In this document: in pieces, positions 1 through 6,200 of the stretch
Layout: every line of letters starts with the position of its first letter
How positions within the stretch are numbered: the stretch's first letter is position 1
Origin: Chloroflexota bacterium
Lineage (GTDB): Bacteria > Chloroflexota > Chloroflexia > JAMDCE01
Assembly (NCBI GenBank): GCA_023489135.1
Contig: JAMDCE010000299.1
Span: 1 to 6,827, forward strand
Direction: 5' to 3'
Length of the DNA: 6,827 bases
Program-made: the position numbers and the translations under genes
The notes under the pieces: model-generated
Databases searched by the model: none
Told to the model about the DNA's origin: nothing
Seen by the model: only the letters and a program-made list of their open reading frames with translations

Positions 1-1
1 G

Positions 2-598
2 CAGTCGCTCCACACCAATTCCCGGGATGAGGCTCTGGCTTTACCCACTGAGGAGTCAGTGCAGATTGCTCTGCGCACCCAGCAGATCATCGCCCACGAG
101 AGTGGTGTGGCCGACACCATCGATCCCCTGGCTGGCTCGTACTTCGTGGAATCTATCACCGACGAACTGGAGCGAAGGGTAGAGCGCTACCTAGCCGAGA
201 TCGAAGCCATGGGTGGGGCCCTGCCGGCCATCGAGCGCGGCTACTTCCAACGGGAGATTCAGGAGAGCTCCTATCGGTACCAGAAAGAAGTGGAGGACGG
301 CCTGCGCATTGTCGTGGGGGTGAACAGATATAATGCCAAAGAGCCGCAGAACATCGGCCTTCTGCGAGTAGATCCGGCCGTGCAAGAGCAGCAGGCGGAG
401 AGACTGAGACGGTTGAGGCAGGAACGAGACAACGGCTATGTGCGGGCGACTCTCGGCAAATTGGAGGCGGCCGCCCTGGGGACGGAGAACACTATGCCAG
501 CCATCCTTACTTGTGTTGAAGCCTACGCTACTCTGGGAGAGATCTGTGCCGTTCTGCGCCGGGTCTTCGGCGAGTATCGCGAATCACTGGTGTTTTAG
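2..598 (+). CDS. mcmA1: Methylmalonyl-CoA mutase large (catalytic) subunit, C-terminal part
   Basis: Only the last 198 codons are in the window; the reading frame is open from base 2 and the start lies upstream. The visible part opens with the conserved acyl-CoA mutase segment [16 protein letters not shown], followed by [20 protein letters not shown] and GSYFVE, which belong to the end of the TIM-barrel and the linker. The protein ends at [17 protein letters not shown] with a TAG stop and has no B12-binding domain, so this is a split mutase whose cobalamin domain is the separate gene at 1338-1751. The enzyme rearranges (R)-methylmalonyl-CoA to succinyl-CoA in the cytosol. Related split mutases act on isobutyryl-CoA or 2-hydroxyisobutyryl-CoA, and the substrate-selecting residue lies in the missing N-terminal part. 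The neighbouring epimerase argues for methylmalonyl-CoA. An internal GTG at 59 is not a real start, because the homology continues upstream of it. Confidence 0.95.
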   Translation, partial: QSLHTNSRDEALALPTEESVQIALRTQQIIAHESGVADTIDPLAGSYFVESITDELERRVERYLAEIEAMGGALPAIERGYFQREIQESSYRYQKEVEDGLRIVVGVNRYNAKEPQNIGLLRVDPAVQEQQAERLRRLRQERDNGYVRATLGKLEAAALGTENTMPAILTCVEAYATLGEICAVLRRVFGEYRESLVF

Positions 599-624
599 AT
601 TGATTCCATATGGGATCGTCCTTA

Positions 625-750
625 TGTCATCCTGAGGAGGCACCCAGAGGGTACCCGGCGACGAAGGGTCTCTCGCTGATCCGATCCCTTGAGACGCAGC
701 ATTCTGCGTCTCTGCAAGTCACGAGATCCTCCGCTACGCTCAGAGTGACA
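625..750. repeat. 126-bp nested palindromic intergenic element (TGTCATCCTGAG type)
   Basis: This element fills most of the gap between the mutase large subunit and the epimerase. Its ends, TGTCATCCTGAG (625-636) and CTCAGAGTGACA (739-750), pair over 12 positions with one G-T wobble and one mismatch. Inside, AGGGTCTC (665-672) pairs with GAGATCCT (723-730) with one wobble. At the core, GAGACGCAG (691-699) and CTGCGTCTC (704-712) form a perfect 9-bp stem with a CATT loop, extended by CTT/AAG across a 3-base bulge. Three nested helices indicate a cruciform-capable DNA element or a structured RNA in the operon transcript. Repeats with this kind of end are known as dispersed intergenic sequences in several bacterial phyla, including Chloroflexota. 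No T-run follows the core hairpin, so a classical terminator is not supported. The remaining bases of the gap, 751-838, show nothing I can assign. Confidence 0.8.
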
Positions 751-838
751 GGCTAGCCCCTCGCACCCCTGGAGGAGAGCCTTCGTCTGGAGCGAAAGGA
801 TGCGGGTGCTCCCCCAATATGCAAGGGCATCAAACGAC

Positions 839-844
839 AAGGAG
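839..844 (+). promoter_or_regulatory. Ribosome binding site of the epimerase
   Basis: AAGGAG lies 6 bases before a GTG at 851. It decides the start: the upstream in-frame ATG at 800 would add a 17-residue tail that does not resemble the family, and the TTG at 845 touches the AAGGAG directly. Confidence 0.8.
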
Positions 845-850
845 TTGAGC

Positions 851-1249
851 GTGATCAAAAAGGTCGATCACATCGGAGTGGCTGTCAAAAGTATTTCTGA
901 GGCTCTTTCGATCTACACCGATGCTCTAAAACTCGGCCCGGTCCACGAGAAGGTGGTTCCGGAGTTTGGTGTGAAGGTAGCCTTTCTGCCCGTGGGCGAC
1001 ACCGAAATCGAGCTTTTGGAGCCCCTGGACGACAGCAGCAGTGTAGCGAAGTTCATTGAGAAGAGAGGCGAAGGGATTCACCACATTTGCCTTGAGACCG
1101 ACGATATCGAGGCGGAATTGAAGAACCTGATGGAGAAGGGTGTGGACCTTCTCGACAAGGCGCCGCGCCAGGGTGCGGTGGCCCGCGTCGCCTTCGTCCA
1201 TCCCAAATCCGCGCGGGGCGTATTGTTAGAGTTGAGCGAGCGGTTGTAG
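851..1249 (+). CDS. mce: Methylmalonyl-CoA epimerase
   Basis: This 132-residue protein of the glyoxalase/VOC fold interconverts (S)- and (R)-methylmalonyl-CoA, linking propionyl-CoA carboxylase to the mutase. From the GTG start it reads VIKKVDHIGVAVKSISEAL, the typical family N-terminus. Likely divalent-metal ligands, by family pattern, are His7 (VDHIGVAV), Glu54 (TEIELLEP), a His of the GIHHICLE pair (77/78) and Glu127 (GVLLELSE), which is also the expected catalytic base. Two beta-alpha-beta-beta-beta modules fit residues 1-60 and 70-132. HPKSARGVLLEL near the C-terminus is a family hallmark. The length is normal for the family. It sits between the two mutase subunit genes on the same strand, 252 bases after the large subunit and 88 before the small one. 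I chose GTG 851 over ATG 800 because of the AAGGAG and the homology boundary. Confidence 0.95.
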   Translation: MIKKVDHIGVAVKSISEALSIYTDALKLGPVHEKVVPEFGVKVAFLPVGDTEIELLEPLDDSSSVAKFIEKRGEGIHHICLETDDIEAELKNLMEKGVDLLDKAPRQGAVARVAFVHPKSARGVLLELSERL

Positions 1250-1251
1250 TA

Positions 1252-1308
1252 GGGGTTAGGGGTTGCAGCGTCATCCGACCCTCAGCTTAACCCATTACCC
1301 TTATCCCC
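1252..1308. other. G/C-run spacer with imperfect inverted repeat and possible G-quadruplex
   Basis: The 88-base gap between the epimerase and the B12-binding subunit holds GGGGTTAGGGG (1252-1262) and a C-run series: CCC (1279-1281), CCC (1291-1293), CCC (1298-1300) and CCCC (1305-1308). The first block pairs with CCCTTATCCCC (1298-1308) with 2 mismatches in 11. On the minus strand the four runs are separated by 4, 4 and 9 bases, close to a quadruplex pattern. The function is unknown; it may be another dispersed repeat or a transcript structure between cistrons. Confidence 0.45.
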
Positions 1309-1323
1309 TCGCAAGATAGAAGA

Positions 1324-1332
1324 GAGGTGATC
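1324..1332 (+). promoter_or_regulatory. Extended Shine-Dalgarno before a TTG start
   Basis: GAGGTGATC matches the usual 3' end of bacterial 16S rRNA over nine bases, longer than a common site. It is followed five bases later by TTG at 1338. The strong site supports use of TTG, since no ATG or GTG codon occurs in frame near the conserved N-terminus. Confidence 0.75.
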
Positions 1333-1337
1333 CCGCT

Positions 1338-1751
1338 TTGTCTGAAGTACGAAAAATTCGGGTATTGATCGCCAAACCGGGTCTGGATGGACACGATCGG
1401 GGTGCCAAGGTGGTGGCTCGTGCATTGCGAGACGCCGGGATGGAGGTGATTTACACCGGCATTCGACAGACCCCTGAGATGATCGCCGAGGCCGCTTTGC
1501 AGGAGGACGTGGATGCCATTGGGCTGAGCATCCTTTCCGGCGCTCACATGGCCCTCTTTCCGCGCATTATGGAGTTGCTCCGCGCTCAGGGTCTGGGCGA
1601 TGTGGTAGTCTGGGCCGGAGGAATCATTCCCGACGATGACGTGCCGGCTATGAAGGAGGCTGGAATCCAGGCCATCTTCGGTCCTGGCAGCACCACGAGC
1701 GAGACAATCGACTTCGTTCGGAAAGCCGTGGGAGAGAGGAAATCGGGTTGA
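1338..1751 (+). CDS. mcmA2: Methylmalonyl-CoA mutase small subunit, B12-binding domain protein
   Basis: This 137-residue protein consists almost entirely of a Rossmann-like cobalamin-binding domain. The DxHxxG signature is DGHDRG at residues 17-22; His19 should be the lower axial ligand of cobalt in the base-off/His-on mode. The SxL motif is SIL (64-66), and the GG pair contacting the dimethylbenzimidazole tail is at 94-95 ([10 protein letters not shown]). It supplies adenosylcobalamin to the large subunit encoded at 2-598, giving the split form of a mutase that is a single chain in many bacteria. A free-standing B12 subunit of this length also occurs in isobutyryl-CoA and 2-hydroxyisobutyryl-CoA mutases, so the substrate rests on context. 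Its TGA stop overlaps the TTG start of meaB by four bases, implying coupled translation. Confidence 0.95.
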   Translation: MSEVRKIRVLIAKPGLDGHDRGAKVVARALRDAGMEVIYTGIRQTPEMIAEAALQEDVDAIGLSILSGAHMALFPRIMELLRAQGLGDVVVWAGGIIPDDDVPAMKEAGIQAIFGPGSTTSETIDFVRKAVGERKSG

Positions 1752-2689
1752 ACGTAGCCGAAGAACTATTGGCCGGCAACCGCAAAGCGCTGGCCAGGCT
1801 CATCACCCTGATCGAAAACGAGGCGCCCGAGGCGCGCGAATTCCTACAAAGGCTTTATCCTTATACGGGTCGGGCCTACGTCGTCGGCATTACTGGGTCG
1901 CCGGGAACGGGTAAGAGCACGCTGGTGAACCAGTTGGCCAAAGAGTACCGGCGACAAGGAAAGACGGTCGGCATCATCGCCGTCGATCCAACCAGCCCTT
2001 TTAGTGGAGGAGCCCTTTTGGGCGATCGCGTTCGGATGCAGGAACTCTCCACCGACCCGGGAATCTTCATCCGGAGCATGGCTACCAGGGGCGCCCTTGG
2101 CGGTCTGGCCAGGACAACACGCGAAGTGATCCACGCGCTCGACGCCTTTGGCAAGGAAATTGTTATTGTCGAGACGGTGGGGGTGGGCCAGGACGAGGTG
2201 GATATCGTAGAAGCGGCAAATACCACGCTGGTGGTCAGCGTACCGGGGATGGGAGATGATATTCAGGCCATTAAGGCCGGAGTTCTAGAGATCGCCGACG
2301 TTCTGGTCGTCAATAAGGCCGACAAGGAGGGAGCCGAACGGGTCGTGGCCGAGTTGGAGATGATGCTCTCTCTTTCGCCTCCGCAGAAGTGGCGGCCGCC
2401 GCTGGTGAGAACCGTGGCCACCTTGGCCCAGGGCGTTCCGGAACTGGTCGCGGCCATAGATGAACATCATTGCCACCTCGATTCCACCGGGGAGCGGCTG
2501 GCCGAGGATGAGCGCCGCAGTCACTATTACATCCTAAGCCTGGCACTGGACGTACTAGATCGGGATCTGTCCAGGGTTACCGGTGGTGGGGTGCAGATCG
2601 AGTCCCTGGCTAAAGAGGTGGCCACCCGCCAGATCGATCCCTACACCGCCGCCGACAGACTTCTTGCTTGCTTCTTCCAGTCCCGCTAG
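1748..2689 (+). CDS. meaB: MeaB/ArgK-family GTPase, mutase chaperone
   Basis: This 313-residue cytosolic G3E-family GTPase gates cofactor delivery to methylmalonyl-CoA mutase and protects it from inactivation. Visible motifs are Walker [10 protein letters not shown] (50-58), the [16 protein letters not shown] block (79-94) containing the Mg/switch region, ETVGVGQDE (142-150) with the Walker B/switch role, and the base-recognition motif NKAD (189-192). A helical C-terminal dimerisation region follows from about residue 255. The length is normal for the family. The TTG start overlaps the preceding stop (TTGA), with AGAGG (1735-1739) eight bases upstream. Older annotation as ArgK, an arginine transport kinase, is misleading; the mutase context fixes the role. 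It is the last pathway gene of the operon, and its stop is followed within seven bases by repeat R1. Confidence 0.96.
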   Translation: MNVAEELLAGNRKALARLITLIENEAPEAREFLQRLYPYTGRAYVVGITGSPGTGKSTLVNQLAKEYRRQGKTVGIIAVDPTSPFSGGALLGDRVRMQELSTDPGIFIRSMATRGALGGLARTTREVIHALDAFGKEIVIVETVGVGQDEVDIVEAANTTLVVSVPGMGDDIQAIKAGVLEIADVLVVNKADKEGAERVVAELEMMLSLSPPQKWRPPLVRTVATLAQGVPELVAAIDEHHCHLDSTGERLAEDERRSHYYILSLALDVLDRDLSRVTGGGVQIESLAKEVATRQIDPYTAADRLLACFFQSR

Positions 2690-2695
2690 TTTTCT

Positions 2696-2725
2696 TTCAC
2701 CGCAGAGGCGCAGAGGACGCGGAGG
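2696..2725 (+). repeat. Repeat R1, left arm of inverted pair around the GxxExxY gene
   Basis: Thirty bases start TTCAC and continue with three near-identical units: CGCAGAGG (2701-2708), CGCAGAGGA (2709-2717) and CGCGGAGG (2718-2725). The reverse complement of R2 (3121-3150) matches it at 28 of 30 positions. Similarity stops sharply outside base 2696, so the boundary is clear on that side. It fills nearly all of the 40-base gap between meaB and the next gene. Confidence 0.9.
2721..2725 (+). promoter_or_regulatory. Ribosome binding site inside repeat R1
   Basis: GGAGG forms the last five bases of R1 and lies four bases before ATG 2730. The spacing is short but workable, and it decides the start. 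The longer in-frame reading from 2583 would run through meaB and the repeat and gives a proline/arginine-rich extension unlike the family. Confidence 0.7.
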
Positions 2726-2729
2726 AAAA

Positions 2730-3113
2730 ATGGAGTCTAACGAGGTAACCCAAGCGATCGTTGGTGGGGCGATCGAGGTACACCCTGCGCTGGGACCTGG
2801 ATTGTTGGAGTCTGCCTACGAAGAGTGCTTATGCCGCGAACTGGGCTTGAGACGCATCGCTTTTGAGCGTCAACTTCCTCTTCCAGTTGAGTATGAGGGA
2901 ATCCACCTGAACTGCGCCTACCGGGTCGACCTCTTGGTAGCCGGTTCAGTTGTCGTAGAAGTCAAGGCTGTCGAGGATCTGCTGCCAATTCATGAGGCCC
3001 AGTTGTTGACTTACCTGAAGCTGGGTGGATGGAGAGTAGGCTTGCTCATCAATTTCAATGTCCCTATTCTCAAGCAAGGTGTTCGTCGACGTGTGCTAGA
3101 TTCCCACGAATAA
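2730..3113 (+). CDS. GxxExxY family protein, PD-(D/E)xK nuclease-like
   Basis: This 127-residue protein starts [18 protein letters not shown]. The naming motif is GLLESAY at 24-30, inside the conserved stretch [18 protein letters not shown]-(D/E)xK-like active site is visible: Glu27 in the first helix, Asp67 in YRVDLLV, then Glu77 and Lys79 in [11 protein letters not shown], with Gln91 and Tyr95 in EAQLLTYLK, as in RecB-type nucleases. The C-terminus, [20 protein letters not shown], is typical. The length is normal and all key residues are present, so it looks intact. There is no signal peptide or membrane segment. The family (TIGR04256; PDDEXK_3, PF13366) has no settled function that I know of; a nuclease activity is inference. 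It is on the meaB strand and could be read through from that operon, but it has no link to the B12 pathway. Inverted repeats enclose it and one provides its ribosome binding site. Confidence 0.92.
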   Translation: MESNEVTQAIVGGAIEVHPALGPGLLESAYEECLCRELGLRRIAFERQLPLPVEYEGIHLNCAYRVDLLVAGSVVVEVKAVEDLLPIHEAQLLTYLKLGGWRVGLLINFNVPILKQGVRRRVLDSHE

Positions 3114-3120
3114 TTGATAT

Positions 3121-3150
3121 CCTCCGCGCCCTCTGCGTCTCTGCGGTGAA
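3121..3150 (-). repeat. Repeat R2, right arm of inverted pair
   Basis: The plus strand reads CCTCCGCGCC, then CTCTGCGTCT, then CTGCGGTGAA. Its reverse complement differs from R1 at two of 30 positions (one G/A and one A/G). It begins 7 bases after the GxxExxY stop. Bases 3151-3186, between R2 and R3, show no recognisable feature. Confidence 0.9.
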
Positions 3151-3186
3151 TTCCTCTACATTTTGAAGCGGCCCCACTAATAATCG

Positions 3187-3213
3187 CTGCGTTCTCTGCG
3201 CCTCTGCAGTGAA
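3187..3213 (-). repeat. Repeat R3, diverged third copy next to the dnaE stop
   Basis: The reverse complement begins TTCACTGCAGAGGCGCAGAG and matches R1 at 24 of 27 positions; it lacks the final GGAGG-type end. It has the same orientation as R2, and its edge lies 7 bases from the dnaE stop codon. It may be a remnant of an older insertion or a second dispersed copy. Confidence 0.8.
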
Positions 3214-3220
3214 TATCCGT

Positions 3221-6200
3221 CTACGATGCGTGGAGGCCGTTGGTGAGGTAGCCTTTGCTTTCTTCGGAGGGGTCGAGTTCCTCCACGCGAAGGGCTTTCT
3301 CGCCGAGGAGTTGAAGGATCTCGTCTTCCAGTTCTTCACAGAAGTCGATTCGTTGGAAGAGAGGCTCAAGGGAGACGACGTTAGGGCCTTCCAAAACGTG
3401 GAGGGTGACGCGGCTCTGGCCCGTGTGCTGTCGCAGAATCCGGTCCAGCGCTTGCATCTGCTTCACGTCGGCGTCGAAATCATCGGAGGCGACCAGCGAG
3501 ATGTGGAGATGGTAGCGAGGTGATGTCGGCCCACGGCTTGATATGGCTGGGGTTTTGGCGCCGTTCGTCAACGGTGTATTCGACGGTAGCGCTTCGACTG
3601 GTTGGCCTGCTTCATCGTCGCTCTGCAGCAGGGTTATGGATTCGCAGATAATCTGGAGGGTATCGTTTCGCTGGTCGACCTTGCCATCAATGCGAACGAT
3701 GGCGTCCTCCTGCCATACCTCGGAATTGCGCTCGTAGCAGTCCGGAAATGCCACCATCTCGATGGCTCCTTCCAGATCCTCTACCGTGGCCACCAGCATC
3801 GTCTGGTTCTTCTTCTTGGTGATCAACCGGCGCAAAGTGGTAAGCATCCCCACCAGGGCTATCTTCTGATTCACCAGGTCTTCGCTTATCCCAGCCGTGG
3901 TGATGAGGTTGTTGCCTATCCTGGCCAGCATCCTGGATAGGGGATGTTCCGAAACGTAGATCCCTAGCATCTCCTTTTCCCAGGCCAGGCGGACTTTGTG
4001 AGACGTTTCATCCGCCCCCGGGCCCTCGGGTGAACGTTGGGGCGGTGAGGCTTCTGCAGCGGCGAGTGAGTCGAACATCGCCAGTTGTCCGGCTTCGCGC
4101 GCCTTGACCATCTCCTGCGCCAGAGCGATCGCCTGATCCAGAGATTCCAACATCTGGCTACGTCCCTGACCGAGGGAATCCATCGCCCCGCATTTGATGA
4201 GGCTCTCCAGGGCCCGGCGGTTCACCTGTCGCAGATCGATGCGCTGACAAAACTCTTCCAGCGAGGTGAAGCGCTTCTGGGGGAGGTTCTGGCGACCTGC
4301 GATTATCGCCTCGATAGCGCCCTCGCCCACATTCTTTACGGCCCCTAGACCGAAGCGAATAGCCTTCTTGTCACTCTGGGGATGGCGGTCGATGGTAAAA
4401 CTGACCTCACTCCTGTTTACGTCGGGGGGAAGAACGGCGATGCCAAGACGACGGCATTCTGAGACGGCGGTGACAATCTTGTCGGTGTTACCTATTTCCG
4501 AGCTGAGAAGGCCCGTCATGTACGCTTCGGGATAGCGGGCCTTGAAGTAGGCCGTCTGGCAGGCGATCACGGCGTAGGCGACACTGTGGGCTTTGTTGAA
4601 GCCATAGCCCGCGAAACGCTCGATCATCTCGAAGATCTCCTCCGACAGTCCTTTGGACAAGCCGTGCTTGGTGGCGCCACTGACGAAGCGCTTGCGGTGC
4701 TTCTTCATCTCCTCCGGCAGCTTCTTCCCCATCGCCTTACGCAGGGCGTCGGCTTCACTCATGGTATAGCCTGCTAGAACGTTGGCAATGCGCATAATCT
4801 GTTCCTGATACAGCGCTACGCCGTAAGTCTCCTTCAGAATAGGTTCCATATCAGGGTGACGATACTCAATGGGGATCTGGCCGTGCTTGCGCTGGATGTA
4901 GAGAGGAGCCATAGTCATAGGGCCGGGGCGAATCAGCGCCATCAGGGCGACCACGTCGTTGAAGCAGGACGGCTTCACGTCCAGGGTCATGCGAGTTGTA
5001 AACGAACCCTCAAGCTGAAAGATGCCCACCGTCTCGCCGCGACTCAACAATTCGTAAATCGCCGGATCATCCAGCGGTGTGTGATCGAGATCCAAGGAGA
5101 GACCCTCGGTCTGGTTGACGATCTCGACCGCTCGTCCCAGAATGGTAAGGGTGCTCAGCCCCAGAAAATCCATCTTGAGGAGACCGATCTTCTCCAGCAC
5201 GTCCATAGGGTACTGGGTCACCGCCTCACCCCGCGTGGCCTTCTGCAGCGGCACATGGCGAACCAGTGGCTCTCGGGAAATGACGACACCGGCGGCGTGA
5301 GTGGAGGCGTGGCGAGAGACGCCCTCCAGTCGCTGCGAGGTGGTCAGAAGCTTCTGGACGTAGTCGGTTCCGTCGTGAAGGGCGCGCAGTTCCGACGAGG
5401 TCTTCAGGGCGTCGGCTATGGAGGAGTTAAAGGGGATCAGCTTGGCCACCCGGTCGACTTCGCCGTAGGGCAGGCCCAAGGCCCGGCCCACGTCTCGGAT
5501 GGCCGCCTTCGCGGCCATGGTCCCGAAAGTAATAATTTGCGCAACGTGGTCGCTGCCGTACTTCTCGGTCACATAACGAATGACCTCGTCCCGGCGATCA
5601 TCGGCGAAATCGATGTCCACGTCCGGCATCGAGATCCGGTCCGGATTGAGGAAGCGCTCGAAAATAAGGTCGTGTTCCAGAGGGTTGATAGTAGTGATGC
5701 CGAGGACGTAGGAGACGATGCTTCCCGCGGCCGAGCCTCGCCCCGGTCCCACCAGTATGCCTCGGCTCTTGGCATGGGCCACGAAGTCGGAGACTACCAG
5801 GAAGTAGGAGGCAAACCCCATGCGGTTGATCACGCCTAGCTCGTAACTCAGTCGCTCCTCGATGGCCGGCGTTGGCGGTCCAAAGCGCGCCACCAAGCCA
5901 GCCGCGCAGCGCTCCTCCAGGTAGCTTTCCTCCGTGTATCCTGCAGGCACCTGGAAATGAGGAAGGTGGAACCCCTTGAACTTCATTTCCAGATTGCATC
6001 TCTCAGCGATTTGAGCCGTATTGGCGGTGGCTTCGGGGATATCTGGGAACAGCGCGGCCATCTCTTCAGCGCTGCGGAGATAGAACTGGTCGCTCTCCAT
6101 ACGCATCCGCTTTGGGTCGTCGATACTGGTGCCGGTCTGGATGCAGAGCAGCACTTCGTGGGCGTAGGCGTCATCCTGGTTCACGTAATGGACATCGTTG

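Larger units (their letters stand above)
2696..3150. mobile_element. Candidate inverted-repeat-bounded GxxExxY cassette
   Basis: A 455-base unit consists of R1, a single 127-codon gene and R2, with only 4 bases between R1 and the ATG and 7 between the stop and R2. The arms match at 28 of 30 positions in inverted orientation. I find no target-site duplication directly outside the arms and no transposase, so mobility is inferred. If it moves, it would need its own putative nuclease or help from elsewhere. The alternative is a dispersed repeat family that happens to flank a gene on both sides. Confidence 0.4.

Noticed and set aside
691..718. Intrinsic terminator after the mutase large subunit
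   Set aside because: The 9-bp stem is perfect, but no T-run follows and it is the centre of a larger palindromic repeat.
622..858. 78-codon minus-strand open frame across the palindromic element
   Set aside because: Its peptide (CHSERSGGSRD and similar) is the kind of spurious translation produced by this dispersed repeat, and it has no ribosome binding site.
1250..1337. Cobalamin riboswitch before the B12-binding subunit
   Set aside because: The gap is only 88 bases, lies between cistrons and shows no B12-box-like sequence that I can recognise.
2583..2729. N-terminal extension of the GxxExxY protein
   Set aside because: The extension overlaps meaB and the repeat in another frame, and family proteins begin near the ATG at 2730.
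2696..3213. CRISPR array from R1, R2 and R3
   Set aside because: There are only three copies, one of them inverted and one diverged, with spacings of 395 and 36 bases; there is no array periodicity and no cas gene.
3070..3369. 99-codon minus-strand open frame across R2 and R3
   Set aside because: It reads the repeats as FTAETQRARR and [10 protein letters not shown], a typical repeat artefact, and overlaps the dnaE 3' end in another frame.
3209..3523. 104-codon plus-strand open frame beginning in R3
   Set aside because: It is antisense to the conserved C-terminal part of dnaE, and its start is repeat sequence without a proper ribosome binding site.
4856..5839. 327-codon plus-strand open frame
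   Set aside because: It lies wholly antisense to the catalytic core of dnaE, has no recognisable motif and follows from the codon bias of the opposite strand.
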